Source: Psychromonas ossibalaenae ATCC BAA-1528 (GTDB taxonomy: Bacteria; Pseudomonadota; Gammaproteobacteria; Enterobacterales; Psychromonadaceae). From it: DNA of 64,000 nucleotides. The DNA lies in NCBI RefSeq assembly GCF_000381745.1, contig NZ_KB906979.1:1-64000 (forward strand), given 5' to 3'. A model generated the notes under the pieces. It was given only the letters and a program-made list of their open reading frames with translations, had not been told where the DNA came from and did not search any database. Of the stretch, positions 27,610 to 37,467 are shown piece by piece (position 1 is the first letter of the stretch; the number at the start of each line of letters is the position of its first letter). The position numbers and the translations under genes were made by a program.

Positions 27610-28488
27610 CTAGTCAACATTCAGTGGTTTACACCAGATATTCATACTTTCAATCTGACCACTTATTTGGGTATTGTTAATTAACCGCCCCTGATACTGA
27701 TAGTCATTTTTGGCAAATGTTCTGTTCATACCAACAGAAGCCGCACGGGCTATGGTAAAAGCCTGCCGAAAACCCAGTTGTTCCATGCTCGATTCCATTT
27801 TATCCAGTAGTGCTTCGGCCAGATGCTGCCCTCTGAACTCAGGTAAAGTCGCAAAGTCCGTCATTTCCACAGCCATATTTTCCAAATCCCGCTCAGCAGA
27901 GGCTAAGGCAATCAGTCGGCCTTGGTGTTTGATGCCGAAATAACTGACATTATCGGACATGGTTACACACAAATAGCGAGCCTCATGAATGGGGAAGGGA
28001 TAGCTGGGGAATACCTCTCGATATAAACGGGCCATCTCTTCGGCATACATTTTATCCAATGGCATAACCTGCCAATGAGGAGCAGGTGTTACTTTGGATA
28101 GATTTATCCCGGACAGATTACTGCAGGCCAGATCTAGTACTCTTTTATATTCTGCTGTTCTGCTCTCTATTTGGCGCTCAGGATCAAGATAAGCACATAA
28201 CAATAGGGCATCCTCGCCCTGTCCCATAACTTGGTAATACCCCGGTAAGCGCGCTTCCTCGGTAAAGCCGTGGTTGAAAAAGTGTTCCGACTCACATTGC
28301 CGAACCTTGGCAAATAATTTGCCATAACCCTGTGCTTTGGCAAGTTTATGCATAGCAGCTGGCAGCTGAGCCGGGTTACCTTGCTTCATTGACATCAAAT
28401 AAACCCGGCTGCTGTTAGGGCCATATTGAATACTAGCTCCTTCAAGCAGATCACAGGTATCAAACAAGCTGCAGATGACTTCGCTCAT
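27610..28488 (-). CDS. ablB: beta-lysine N6-acetyltransferase
   Basis: A 292-residue protein matching AblB. The N-terminal half has QYGPNSSRVYLM and AKAQGYGKLFAKV; the C-terminal half (about 150-285) is a GNAT domain with FATLPEFRGQHLAEALL as the acetyl-CoA loop. It acetylates the beta-lysine made by AblA to N6-acetyl-beta-lysine, a compatible solute known from methanogens and some bacteria. It is downstream of ablA on the same strand with a 243-bp gap, which is longer than usual for this pair. Confidence 0.85.
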   Translation of the reverse strand: MSEVICSLFDTCDLLEGASIQYGPNSSRVYLMSMKQGNPAQLPAAMHKLAKAQGYGKLFAKVRQCESEHFFNHGFTEEARLPGYYQVMGQGEDALLLCAYLDPERQIESRTAEYKRVLDLACSNLSGINLSKVTPAPHWQVMPLDKMYAEEMARLYREVFPSYPFPIHEARYLCVTMSDNVSYFGIKHQGRLIALASAERDLENMAVEMTDFATLPEFRGQHLAEALLDKMESSMEQLGFRQAFTIARAASVGMNRTFAKNDYQYQGRLINNTQISGQIESMNIWCKPLNVD

Positions 28489-28550
28489 AATTGTCCTCAG
28501 TAAGTTGTACCGTCATTATTTGTACTGGAAAATGTTTGCATACTAAAACG

Positions 28551-28583
28551 CAGCCCGGCAGTTAAAGCCGACATCCGGGACTG
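28551..28583 (-). other. hairpin between ablA and ablB
   Basis: CAGCCCGG (28551-28558) pairs with CCGGGACTG (28575-28583) with one bulged base. No U-run follows on the minus strand. It may trim or stabilise the ablA-ablB transcript; it overlaps the end of the possible small gene. Confidence 0.4.
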
Positions 28584-28729
28584 CGATGGAGAACTCCCGT
28601 GTCTGGCTTTGATGTTTCACCTGTCCGGATAGTAATATTTAACCTTTTCATGGCGACGAAAATAATAGCAGACAAAGACTGGCTGCCAATTAAGCCGCAG
28701 GCAAAAACGGCATAATCAAAATAGTACAT
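28562..28729 (-). CDS. possible 55-residue membrane peptide between ablA and ablB
   Basis: An open frame starts 2 bases after the ablA stop. The end of ablA (GGTGAG) also serves as a purine-rich ribosome site about 6 bases from the ATG, so it could be translationally coupled. The N-terminal half is hydrophobic (YYFDYAVFACGLIGSQSLSA then IIFVAMKR), compatible with one membrane helix; the rest is polar. I do not recognise it and codon evidence is weak at this length, so it may be chance. Confidence 0.3.
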   Translation of the reverse strand: MYYFDYAVFACGLIGSQSLSAIIFVAMKRLNITIRTGETSKPDTGVLHRSPGCRL

Positions 28730-28731
28730 GA

Positions 28732-29925
28732 TTACTCACCCAGCAGGAAAGTCATGTCGGTGCTGCGTCCTTCAAAGTTAGTCGCGATGAGTTTGGTTTC
28801 ACCATCGAGCTCCTGTTTGCTGACGTATTCCGGCTGTACAGGCATTTTACCTAGTCCGCTAATACCATCAACGATAAAGGTCGGAATAGCAGGCCCTGAT
28901 ACCCAGCCTCGAATGCCATGGTAGATTTCCAGCATACGATCATAGCTGACCTGAAACTTGCTGTTACCAGGAGCGGGATCCATGGAATATACATAGTAAG
29001 GGCGAATGCCATTGGAGATCAGCTCCATGACCAGATCACGCATCACTTCAACGCTGTCGTTAACTCCTTTGATCAATACACTCTGATTGCCAAGCATAAT
29101 ACCGCTGGTACGCAGCATTGCCATATGCTCCTTAAACAGCGGAGTGATTTCCTTGGGATGATTGACCTGGGTATTGAGCAGGGTGACACGGTTTGTTGCC
29201 AGGATCTGGCACAGTTTTGGCGTAATACGAGTAGGAAGTTGAGCGGGCAGGCGGCTGCCGATGCGCAGTATTTTCAGGTCTGCTCTTGCTTCGCGGATCA
29301 TAGACAAAATCTGATCGAGCTTGTCATCAGTGAGCAGCAATGGATCACCGCCAGACAGCAGCACATCCTGTACTTCCGGGTGTTCACGTAAGTATTCCAC
29401 TGATTTTCGGATTTGATCCATCGAGATAACATTCAGGGGATCCGACACCATGCGCTTTCGGGTACAGTGGCGGCAGTAGGCACCGCAAATATTGTGTACC
29501 AGAAAGAGCACGCGGTTGGGATAACGGTGAACGATAGAGGTACCCTCGGGCATCATGGCATCTTCACCTAGCTGGTCCCCCATCTCTTGGGGGGCTGCCT
29601 CCATTTCATTCTGCTCAGGTACGTATTGAATACGGATCGGACAATCCTGATCGTCCTTGTCCATCAACTGGGCAAGATAGGGCGTAATACGAGTGGCTAT
29701 GACCTTATGTACCTGATCATCAACCGGGTTAATATTATTGAATACCTCGGCAAGCTGCTTATCAGTTTTAAAGGAATAAGCCAATGTTTCGCGCCAGGGC
29801 CGACTTGCGACATCAAAGTCCATCAATGATTGATAGTCAGAAAACTTATTCTCTTTTGTATTTTTGACCAGTCTAAGGGAGGTATCAGGGGTGTACTGCT
29901 TAGCTTTTATTGCTGCGTGCGGCAT
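28732..29925 (-). CDS. ablA: lysine 2,3-aminomutase
   Basis: A 397-residue radical-SAM, PLP-dependent enzyme that converts L-lysine to L-beta-lysine. The cluster cysteines are C147, C151 and C154 in CGAYCRHC; the PLP lysine is K360 in GLGKMPV. The DVLLSGGDPLLL segment is also typical. Length and the presence of ablB downstream identify it as the osmolyte enzyme rather than EpmB, which is about 340 residues. Expression is expected under osmotic stress. The iron-sulfur radical chemistry is oxygen-sensitive. Confidence 0.92.
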   Translation of the reverse strand: MPHAAIKAKQYTPDTSLRLVKNTKENKFSDYQSLMDFDVASRPWRETLAYSFKTDKQLAEVFNNINPVDDQVHKVIATRITPYLAQLMDKDDQDCPIRIQYVPEQNEMEAAPQEMGDQLGEDAMMPEGTSIVHRYPNRVLFLVHNICGAYCRHCTRKRMVSDPLNVISMDQIRKSVEYLREHPEVQDVLLSGGDPLLLTDDKLDQILSMIREARADLKILRIGSRLPAQLPTRITPKLCQILATNRVTLLNTQVNHPKEITPLFKEHMAMLRTSGIMLGNQSVLIKGVNDSVEVMRDLVMELISNGIRPYYVYSMDPAPGNSKFQVSYDRMLEIYHGIRGWVSGPAIPTFIVDGISGLGKMPVQPEYVSKQELDGETKLIATNFEGRSTDMTFLLGE

Positions 29926-30752
29926 GAAATTTCACCTATAGCGGAGTAAATGTAATTACAGTTGTAATCATTAGTGTTCTAACTATTATTGCATTTGTAA
30001 CAGAAGGCTTCAATAGCGGTTTAACAAAATGCTGTCGTTTGAAATGGTAGTGCTTAATAAGTAAGTCATTATTATTCAACTAATATACAGGCTGAATCAG
30101 CATAAATTTAACGACACAATACAAAGTGATTCATATTACACAAAAGAAGTTAAGGGGTATGCGCAGTAGTTTTAAGGTGATGGAATGTTGGCTTCACTAA
30201 TGCGCAGTTGTTTGGCTGTGAGGCAATACCTCTGGTATATAAGCTGGTCGTTTAACCTAAACGCTGCAATGATTGGTTAAAGGTATAAGGATAAAATTAG
30301 TATGTGCTGATCTCTGGCGAGTAGGGAGGGCAATAGAATTGTTGCAGCACTAATTATATTTGTAAATAACTCTGCAGCAGCAAAGATGAAATCAAACTAA
30401 GAATGAGGGGGGAGTGAGCTCTAGTGGAGGCATGTAAATTAAAAGCTCTAACTGAAATGACTAAACAAATTTGGCCGCTTATTTATAGTTTTCGAAAATA
30501 CTTTTGGGGCATTAGCTACTTAGGTTTCTAAGGTGAAAAGGGGCACATTTCGATTTAGATAATATGACTGGCGTAACTCTAAATTAGTGCACAAAATCAC
30601 TGCAGCACTACAGTTGATACTACTTCATTTTAATTTAAAAGGCAGGGATAGACTCCAGTGGTTCCCTTGGTTGAAAAAAACACCAAGGAAACTTGCATAC
30701 CAGCTTACTATGAACTGACTAATGGGTGATCCTATTACCTTCTGGAAAAATG
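29926..30752. other. long AT-rich intergenic region upstream of ablA
   Basis: About 830 bp with no credible gene in either direction. Near ablA there is a palindrome TGTAATTACA (29951-29960) next to TTGTAATCA and a further TTGTAACA near 29995, a possible operator cluster. The rest is AT-rich with many stops in all frames and few of the CTGCAG-type codon pairs common elsewhere in the window, as expected of eroded or acquired DNA. Confidence 0.45.
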
Positions 30753-31184
30753 CTAATATATATCTAATAAACGTATGTCGATAACTAATACCGCATTAGG
30801 ACCAATACTGCTGCGGTTGCCTTTTTTCCCCCACGCTAAATCCGCAGGTATCACAAATTCATAACGTGCACCTAATGTCATATATTGCAAACCTTCAGTT
30901 AATCCGTCGATTGCTTCTTCGACACTAAACTTCTCAGAGCTATTGGTCTTGTATGTATCGGCAATAACTTTACCATCTGTTAATAAAATGCGCTGGTGGA
31001 CTTCAACACTATCTTCCATAGTAGGGTGAGGGTTGTTGGTTTCCTCAATAACCCGATACATTAGACCCGAATCAGTGATGATCACGTCCGATTTTTGTTG
31101 GTACTTTTTTAAAAAATCTTCGCTGTTTTTTCTATTTTGTCCAGCTGAGCCTTTGCCGTTTTTTTTCTCTTTTTTACGTGCCAT
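30753..31184 (-). CDS. FKBP-type peptidyl-prolyl isomerase
   Basis: A 143-residue protein. Residues 1-35 are a very basic tail (MARKKEKKNGKGSAGQNRK); residues 36-143 are an FKBP domain resembling the C-terminal half of FklB/FkpA (GLMYRVIEE, VEVHQRILLTDGKV, LTEGLQYMTLGARYEFVIPADLAWG, LVIDIRLLDI). It catalyses cis-trans isomerisation of X-Pro bonds. There is no signal peptide, so it should be cytoplasmic, and the basic tail could bind nucleic acid or ribosomes. The dimerisation domain of FklB/FkpA is missing. Confidence 0.82.
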   Translation of the reverse strand: MARKKEKKNGKGSAGQNRKNSEDFLKKYQQKSDVIITDSGLMYRVIEETNNPHPTMEDSVEVHQRILLTDGKVIADTYKTNSSEKFSVEEAIDGLTEGLQYMTLGARYEFVIPADLAWGKKGNRSSIGPNAVLVIDIRLLDIY

Positions 31185-31973
31185 TTTTATATATTCCGAA
31201 ACAATAAACTGATGATTTAAGAAGTAATATTGTTAACAGGTAATATTCAAGCAATACGATGAATACTAGTCACTTAGAAAGCGCCGACTATGTTGCATAC
31301 TTTTCAAAATACCTTAACTCAATAATTATACCAAATCCGATAAATAACTGCTCAATCTTACTGGTTAAAAGAAGCTGTTTCTGAGTTATCAATTTTATAA
31401 AGGGAATCGTCATTTACTACAACTTTCGCCTTAAACTAACTTTTTTGGCTACGCAATATTTGACCATTAAATTAACGGGATGTGAATTGGTGAACAGACA
31501 GAACAATATGAAATGGAAAAACTATGGGGTACCCATTGAAAAATTCCGGTCAGACCTTTCATTTTGTTATTTGACATCAGCATTCGTTCTAGGACGGAAA
31601 GGGGCAAAGCATCTTAGAAAATGTCATCAATTACCCCCTACATAAGTGGCCAGAATACCTGTGCCACTTACTATGGATTAGTTGATTGTTTACCATTGAA
31701 CATGCCTGTATTTATTAGTGGTGGTGCTTGTAGTCTTATTGAAATAGCCAACGTGTATGTCGGGGCTATTATGTTACGGTCTTCATCAGCAGCCAGTACA
31801 CCATTATTTATAAATAGGTATAAGAACACTTTTTATGAGTAAATATTTATACACGCAATGAAATTAATGCAAGCAGACGCTCCATATTTCTAGACACTTT
31901 GTTTTGGTAAGATACACTGCGTTTAATTCGTCAAGACACCCAATAATGAGGTGTTATAAAATAGGTATACTCA
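31185..31973. other. gene-poor AT-rich segment
   Basis: About 790 bp. Open frames at 31445-31645 (66 residues) and 31621-31842 (73 residues) overlap one another, lack good ribosome sites and match nothing I recognise, so I do not call them. The promoter of the gene at 31974 must lie at the right end. Confidence 0.4.
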
Positions 31974-32522
31974 ATGAGCTCAGCGTTAAAAGAACAACAA
32001 GAAACTATCTTACAATACTTAGATACAACACATTACATCGATTCTAATGCACCAAAAGCAAAAGAGAAACGAGAAGCTAAGTATAAGATTGGTAAAGCAT
32101 GCAACAAAGCAAGGGAGATCCTTTGTAGTGATGAAGCTTTTCTTGATTGGGTATGGTCAAACGTTATCGCTGAATGTTCAACGGATATTGAAGAGGTGAC
32201 GCCTAATACACTGATTTCTTGGCGTATGTTGCCTAAATTTGGCACATTAGAGCAATGTGAAATAGTTGGTTTCACGCATATTTCTAAGCTGCTGCTAGAT
32301 AAAAATGCAGCAATGAAAGCTGAAGTGTTAGATATTATTGCGAATAATGATCCTGAAACGGCTAATAAATTAATCAAAACGGTACTTAAGCCGGCAATTG
32401 ATTTCACGCCGATTGCTGCTGACAAAAAGAACCTGGCTGATACTGTTGAAAAGGCTGATAAGTTATCAAAAGATGCACTAGTTGCTTTAGTTAAAGCAAT
32501 GCATCAACAAATGACTAAGTAA
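31974..32522 (+). CDS. unknown helical protein in AT-rich segment
   Basis: A 182-residue, highly charged and mostly helical protein with no signal peptide or membrane segment. Residues 35-60 (KIGKACNKAREILCSDEAFL) vaguely resemble the KIGxAxxxAKExL helix of DUF3102-like phage proteins; this is only a hint. The C-terminus is another amphipathic helix. It uses TTA, CAA and AAA codons more than the flanking genes, suggesting acquisition. No ribosome site stands out. Function unknown. Confidence 0.55.
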   Translation: MSSALKEQQETILQYLDTTHYIDSNAPKAKEKREAKYKIGKACNKAREILCSDEAFLDWVWSNVIAECSTDIEEVTPNTLISWRMLPKFGTLEQCEIVGFTHISKLLLDKNAAMKAEVLDIIANNDPETANKLIKTVLKPAIDFTPIAADKKNLADTVEKADKLSKDALVALVKAMHQQMTK

Positions 32523-32617
32523 TAAATAACTAAATTTTAGCCTGGAATCTTTAGCCGTTAACATTCGTTAATACGTATTTCAGAATTTATTTCTAATTCG
32601 GTTTAGATCGGATAGAT

Positions 32618-32637
32618 GACACCTGTTATCAGGTGTC
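32618..32637. repeat. perfect 8-bp stem palindrome
   Basis: GACACCTG-TTAT-CAGGTGTC is a perfect inverted repeat 96 bp after the unknown gene. No T-run follows, so it is more likely a binding site or recombination relic than a terminator. Confidence 0.45.
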
Positions 32638-32681
32638 CGCCTCCCTGCTAATAACCGTACGTTGACTAAAAATATTCAATA

Positions 32682-32712
32682 AAAAAAGCGAACCAATTCT
32701 GATTCGCCTTTT
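32682..32712. terminator. bidirectional terminator between unknown gene and gcvP
   Basis: GCGAA (32688-32692) and TTCGC (32703-32707) with flanking A7 and T4 form a small stem-loop. On the minus strand it is followed by seven U, fitting the end of the gcvH-gcvP transcript. Confidence 0.65.
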
Positions 32713-32743
32713 ATGTGTTTTTCATACCTAATGAGTCACAATC

Positions 32744-32797
32744 TTAATTACGAGCACAAACTTCATTTAAGTAGTCAAAACCTTTATTGCCAGTCAT
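32744..32797 (-). CDS. possible 17-residue peptide after gcvP
   Basis: ATG 32797 lies 9 bases after the gcvP stop and has TAGGA 7 bases upstream. It codes for MTGNKGFDYLNEVCARN and is followed by the gcv terminator. It could be a translated microprotein or the last codons of a deleted gene. I know no homologue. Confidence 0.25.
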   Translation of the reverse strand: MTGNKGFDYLNEVCARN

Positions 32798-32806
32798 CAA
32801 TTAATC

Positions 32807-35704
32807 CTACTGATCAATATAATTTGCAATACTAGGGCAAGAACAGATTAGATTTCTGTCACCGAAGACATTATCAACACGATTAACCGCCGGCCAGTAT
32901 TTAGCATCTTTGGTTTGTTTCGACGGGAAACAGGCAAGTTCACGGCTGTAATTATGCGGCCATTCACAGCTGGTTAAATCAGCCTGCGTGTGCGGTGCAT
33001 TGACCAGCGGATTATCCTGCAGTGTCCATTCACCTTCTTCTACTTTGGTGATTTCAAAACGAATCGCAATCATCGCATCACAGAAGCGGTCTAGCTCGGC
33101 CAGATCTTCTGATTCGGTAGGTTCAATCATCAAGGTCCCGGGTACCGGGAAAGACATAGTCGGCGCATGGAAACCATAGTCCATTAAGCGTTTAGCAACA
33201 TCTTCTTCTGAGATACCTGACGATTCTTTAAGCGGGCGAATATCAATGATACATTCATGGGCAATACGGCCGTTACTGCCGCGGTAAAGTACCGGGTAAT
33301 AAACACGTAAACGTTCCATAACATAGTTGGCATTTAATATTGCCAGTTTAGTGGCCTTAGTCAGACCTTCTTCCCCCATCATGGCAATATATGCGTAGGA
33401 AATAGGCAGGATTGATGCTGAGCCTAATTCGGCTGCCGACACTGCGAACTGCTCCTGCTCAGAATTAGTCGCTTCAACATGACCCGGTAGGAATGGCGTC
33501 AGGTGTGATTTTACACCAATCGGGCCCATGCCAGGGCCGCCGCCGCCGTGTGGAATGCAGAATGTTTTATGCAGGTTAAGGTGTGATACATCGGAGCCGA
33601 TAAAACCGGGATTAGTCAGACCTACCTGGGCATTCATATTTGCGCCGTCCAGATAAACCTGTCCACCCGCTTCATGTACCCACTCACAAACTTCACTAAT
33701 CGCTTCTTCATATACACCGTGTGTCGAAGGGTAGGTGATCATGATGCAGGACAGATTGTTGCGATGAATTTCGATTTTCGCTTTTAGATCGCAATGATCG
33801 ATGTTTCCGAATTCATCACAGGCCACCACCACAACTTTCATGGATACCATAGAAGCTGATGCCGGATTAGTACCGTGTGCTGAGCTTGGGATCAGGCATA
33901 TATTACGATGGTCGTCACCGTTACTATGATGATAACGCTGAATGGCGATAAGCCCGGCATATTCTCCCTGTGCACCTGAGTTAGGCTGCAGTGAAAATGC
34001 ATCGTAACCGGTAACAGAACATAACATTTCAGAGAATTCAACTGCCAGTTCCTGATAACCTAATGTCTGCTCATAGGGAGCAAAGGGATGCATCTGCCCA
34101 AACTCCGGCCAGGTGATAGGAAGCATTTCTGCGGCTGCATTTAATTTCATGGTACAGCTGCCTAACGGGATCATGCCGTGAGTCAGCGAGTAATCACGGT
34201 TTTCAAGCTTCTTCATATAACGCATCATCTGCGTTTCACTATGGTGCTCATTAAATATTGGATGAGTCAGGTATTTGCTGGTGCGTCGGCACGCCTGTGG
34301 AACAGCTGCAAATTCATCGGCTTCAATCGCAGCAGTTAAATAAGATGCTTTAATTGTTTTGCCGGTGAACAGTGCAATAAGCTGCTCAACATCGGCGACC
34401 GTTGTTGTTTCATCCAGGCTGATACCTAATTGATCTACACTATTTTCAATATGCTGATAATGACGTAAGTTGATACCGACTTCTAATGCCTTGTTGTAGA
34501 TAGTGTTAGTCTGTTCACCAGTGTTAACGGTTAAAGTATCAAAATAGGTTTTATTAATTAATTCTATACCTGAGCTGGTTAACCCGGCTGCGAGAATTGC
34601 GGTTAAGTGGTGGACTCTACGGCCTATTTTCCGCAGACCATCAGGTCCGTGATATAAAGCATAAAAAGCAGCCATATTGGCAAGTAATGCCTGTGCAGTA
34701 CAGATGTTGGATGTCGCTTTCTCACGACGGATATGCTGCTCACGGGTCTGCATAGCCATACGCAGAGCCTGTTTACCTTTACTATCTACCGATACTCCGA
34801 TAATGCGGCCGGGCATGGTACGTTTGTATTTGTCTTTGGTTGCCATGAAACCTGCATGCGGGCCGCCGAACCCCATGGGGACACCGAAACGCTGCGCACT
34901 GCCAATTACTACGTCTGCATCCATTTCGCCCGGTGCTTTTAAAATGGTTAAGGCTAATAAATCGGAGGCAACGGCAACTAAGGTTTTTTTCGCATGTGCT
35001 TTTTCGATGATCTCTGTAAGATCTTCAACATTGCCGCTGGTGCCCGGATACTGCAGCAGGGCGCCGAACAGATCATGATTTTCAATGTCAGCGAGCGGTC
35101 CGACAATGACATTATAACCTATGTATTTAGCGCGTGTCCGTACCACATCAATGGTTTGCGGGTGCAGTTCGTCTGCCACAAAAAAGTTAAGACTTTTACT
35201 CTTACCTGCGCGCTTGCATAGCGTCATTGCTTCGGCTGCTGCCGTTGCTTCATCGAGCAGTGACGCATTAGCAACTTCCATTGCGGTTAAGTCCATAATC
35301 ATCTGCTGATAATTAAGCAGTGACTCAAGACGTCCCTGTGAAATTTCCGGCTGATAAGGCGTATATGCTGTGTACCAGCCGGGGTTCTCTAGAATGTTTC
35401 TCAGTATGACATTAGGGGTTAAGTTATTGTAATAACCCTGGCCGATGCAGCTGCGGTTAATGGTGTTTTTCTTTGCCATCGCTTTTAGAGAAGCAAGCAT
35501 GTGAACTTCACTCTGAGGCTCGGCTAGTTTCATTGGCTCGGGAAGGCGAATAGCTGCCGGTACAGTTTGTTCAATAAGCTGGTCAAGACTGCTGAGACCG
35601 ATTGTTTCCAGCATAACTTGCTGCTGGGCTGCATCGGGGCCGTTATGACGTGCGGCAAATTCTTTTTCGTCACTTAATAGATTGAGAAGTTTGGTATCGG
35701 TCAT
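32807..35704 (-). CDS. gcvP: glycine dehydrogenase (decarboxylating), P protein
   Basis: A 965-residue PLP enzyme of the glycine cleavage complex. It decarboxylates glycine and passes the aminomethyl group to lipoyl-GcvH. The N-terminal and C-terminal halves are both PLP folds; the active PLP lysine is K713 in [19 protein letters not shown]. The start ARHNGPD and full length fit E. coli GcvP (957 residues). It follows gcvH on the same strand with a 164-bp gap. The regulator and gcvT are transcribed away from gcvH. Confidence 0.95.
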   Translation of the reverse strand: MTDTKLLNLLSDEKEFAARHNGPDAAQQQVMLETIGLSSLDQLIEQTVPAAIRLPEPMKLAEPQSEVHMLASLKAMAKKNTINRSCIGQGYYNNLTPNVILRNILENPGWYTAYTPYQPEISQGRLESLLNYQQMIMDLTAMEVANASLLDEATAAAEAMTLCKRAGKSKSLNFFVADELHPQTIDVVRTRAKYIGYNVIVGPLADIENHDLFGALLQYPGTSGNVEDLTEIIEKAHAKKTLVAVASDLLALTILKAPGEMDADVVIGSAQRFGVPMGFGGPHAGFMATKDKYKRTMPGRIIGVSVDSKGKQALRMAMQTREQHIRREKATSNICTAQALLANMAAFYALYHGPDGLRKIGRRVHHLTAILAAGLTSSGIELINKTYFDTLTVNTGEQTNTIYNKALEVGINLRHYQHIENSVDQLGISLDETTTVADVEQLIALFTGKTIKASYLTAAIEADEFAAVPQACRRTSKYLTHPIFNEHHSETQMMRYMKKLENRDYSLTHGMIPLGSCTMKLNAAAEMLPITWPEFGQMHPFAPYEQTLGYQELAVEFSEMLCSVTGYDAFSLQPNSGAQGEYAGLIAIQRYHHSNGDDHRNICLIPSSAHGTNPASASMVSMKVVVVACDEFGNIDHCDLKAKIEIHRNNLSCIMITYPSTHGVYEEAISEVCEWVHEAGGQVYLDGANMNAQVGLTNPGFIGSDVSHLNLHKTFCIPHGGGGPGMGPIGVKSHLTPFLPGHVEATNSEQEQFAVSAAELGSASILPISYAYIAMMGEEGLTKATKLAILNANYVMERLRVYYPVLYRGSNGRIAHECIIDIRPLKESSGISEEDVAKRLMDYGFHAPTMSFPVPGTLMIEPTESEDLAELDRFCDAMIAIRFEITKVEEGEWTLQDNPLVNAPHTQADLTSCEWPHNYSRELACFPSKQTKDAKYWPAVNRVDNVFGDRNLICSCPSIANYIDQ

Positions 35705-35868
35705 TAGAGTTTCCTGAACGGTTATTGCTTTTGCATGCGTATGTCGGCTGCTAAGCGATGGTAAACTGTGGTTCTTATATTTATAACTGGCTGGCTGCTG
35801 CGCTTCAATTGATTAAAATAGTCTTCAAGTACAGATGAAATTTATTCCATCTGTACTTTTAATAACTG

Positions 35869-36240
35869 TTAAAAGCTGGCAAGGTAAGTGTCGCCATCAA
35901 GCAGGCTTTCAAGTTGTTTAGTATCTGTTAATCTGATTTTTGCAATCCAGCCGCCGACATAGGGCTCTTCATTGATTAGTTCCGGGTTATCTTCTAACTC
36001 AGTGTTTATTTCTACAATTTCGCCGGAAATCGCCGCATAAATGTCAGATGCAGCTTTTACTGATTCAATCAGTGTAAAGGGTTCGCCTGCTTCGGTATGA
36101 TCGCCGACTTCCGGGAGATCAACAAAAACCACATCGCCTAATAATTCCTGCGCCTGGTGTGAAATACCTGTGGTGATTGTACCGTCACAGTTATCACGTA
36201 CCCATTCATGACTTTCTGTGAACATCAGTGTCTTTTCCAT
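35869..36240 (-). CDS. gcvH: glycine cleavage H protein
   Basis: A 123-residue lipoyl carrier. K62 in ESVKAASDIYAAISGE is the lipoylated lysine. It shuttles the aminomethyl group between GcvP, GcvT and lipoamide dehydrogenase. ATG 36240 has an AGGAG ribosome site. It is the first gene of the leftward gcvH-gcvP unit and is slightly shorter than the E. coli protein (129). Confidence 0.95.
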   Translation of the reverse strand: MEKTLMFTESHEWVRDNCDGTITTGISHQAQELLGDVVFVDLPEVGDHTEAGEPFTLIESVKAASDIYAAISGEIVEINTELEDNPELINEEPYVGGWIAKIRLTDTKQLESLLDGDTYLASF

Positions 36241-36407
36241 TTACAACTCCTAAAGATTTATTAAAAAAATATTTATTTCACCAGCAGCTGAAGCTGTGGT
36301 GAAGTGTTTATTTATCTTTGCATGTAATGTTGTTCTACTGCCATTACATCGCTAATTTAGTAACAAGTCATTAACATTCTGTTGTTTAACTACCCCTGAA
36401 AACAAGT

Positions 36408-36637
36408 AAGTTTCCAATAGTGAAATTATATATTGTTAACTCGCACCTGCCAAGCCACCTATTTGTTATTAGGCTTTTCTCTTCTGTTTACCTGTGTGGT
36501 CATGCTATAAGGTCATGTTTTATAATGTGTTTTAATATTGCGCTGCGAATGGTGCAGGTGTATAGCTAATCTCTGCTTATAATATACAGCCTAGATTACC
36601 TTAATGCTCACGAGCATAAGTTTCCTAAAGGAAACTT
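36408..36637. promoter_or_regulatory. candidate operators of the gcv regulator
   Basis: A perfect dyad GTTTCC-TAAA-GGAAAC (36620-36635; AA and TT extend it to 36618-36637) lies about 135 bp before the XRE-cupin gene, and a half-site AAGTTTCC lies at 36408-36415 upstream of gcvH. Next to the dyad is a second small palindrome TGCTCACGAGCA (36605-36616). Both sites are in the divergent control region. A CRP-like TGTGATCAGGATCATG also occurs near 36650. All are inferred by eye. I see no glycine-riboswitch core here. Confidence 0.45.
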
Positions 36638-36771
36638 TATCCCGCATTTGTGATCAGGATCATGTTTATAACAAGATTCACTTTTATTATTAGTCTCAAT
36701 TTGTGTGAGAATGAAAACAAATCACAATAACAGCGTCTAGATTGAACAGGACTACATCAAGGAGGACATAT

Positions 36772-37398
36772 ATGGATGACGATAGCCCGCAGGATATTTA
36801 TCCGTCGATGACCATTACTTCAGAGCAGTCATCAGAAAAAATCGAACCTCTGAAACTGGGTAAACGCTTAAAAGAGATACGTAAGTCATTCGGTTTAACT
36901 TTGGAGGAAGCTAGTCAAAAAACAGGCCTGGCGCGTTCAACCCTGTCTAAGATTGAGAATGAACAGATCTCGCCGACGTTTCAGGCGATGCAGAAATTAG
37001 CCAACGGTCTGCAGGTTGATATACCGCAGCTGTTTGCGCCGCCCAAACAAGTAACAGCAACAGGGCGCCGTGACATTACGCGTAGTGAAGAAGGTAAAAC
37101 ACATCCGACTTCAACCTATGAACATGAATTATTAGCAACACAGCTTACCAACAAAAAAATGATGCCGTTTAAATCTACAATAAGGGCTCGCAGTTTTGAT
37201 GATTACGGAGACTGGATCCGTCATGACGGTGAAGAGTTTCTACTGGTATTAAAGGGGGAAATAAACTTTTTTTCGGAATTTTACGAACCGGTTAATTTAA
37301 GTGAAGGTGATTCGGTTTATTACGATGCCAATATGGGACACATGTTAGCGTCAGTTAGTGAGGAGGACGCCCTGATCCTTTGGGTTACGGCTTCTTAA
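36772..37398 (+). CDS. XRE-cupin transcriptional regulator of the gcv genes
   Basis: A 208-residue regulator. Residues 30-85 are an HTH_XRE domain (LGKRLKEIRKSFGLTLEEAS, GLARSTLSKIENEQISPTF), and residues 135-205 a cupin (HDGEEFLLVLKGEINFF, LSEGDSVYYDANMGHM). ATG 36772 has AAGGAGG 6 bases upstream and is better than the TTG 10 codons earlier. It sits between divergent gcvH-gcvP and gcvT, as in vibrios, so it most likely controls them in response to glycine or a related ligand bound by the cupin. Confidence 0.88.
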   Translation: MDDDSPQDIYPSMTITSEQSSEKIEPLKLGKRLKEIRKSFGLTLEEASQKTGLARSTLSKIENEQISPTFQAMQKLANGLQVDIPQLFAPPKQVTATGRRDITRSEEGKTHPTSTYEHELLATQLTNKKMMPFKSTIRARSFDDYGDWIRHDGEEFLLVLKGEINFFSEFYEPVNLSEGDSVYYDANMGHMLASVSEEDALILWVTAS

Positions 37399-37467
37399 TT
37401 TATAAAACAGCAGTTATTTAATCTGAATAATAAGGCGCAAAGATGCGCTCTATGGAGAATTAAACGT

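Noticed and set aside
28918-29391. 157-codon open frame antisense to ablA
   Set aside because: It is a shadow of the ablA coding frame with no independent signals.
31445-31842. Two overlapping open frames of 66 and 73 codons
   Set aside because: No ribosome sites, no recognisable domain, and they overlap each other in AT-rich DNA; a faint likeness to sequence near 30697 was too weak to call a repeat.
34677-35078. 133-codon open frame antisense to gcvP
   Set aside because: Shadow frame of a well-supported housekeeping gene.
36241-36771. Possible glycine riboswitch upstream of gcv genes
   Set aside because: I scanned both strands by eye for the paired aptamer core and found none; a protein regulator is present instead.
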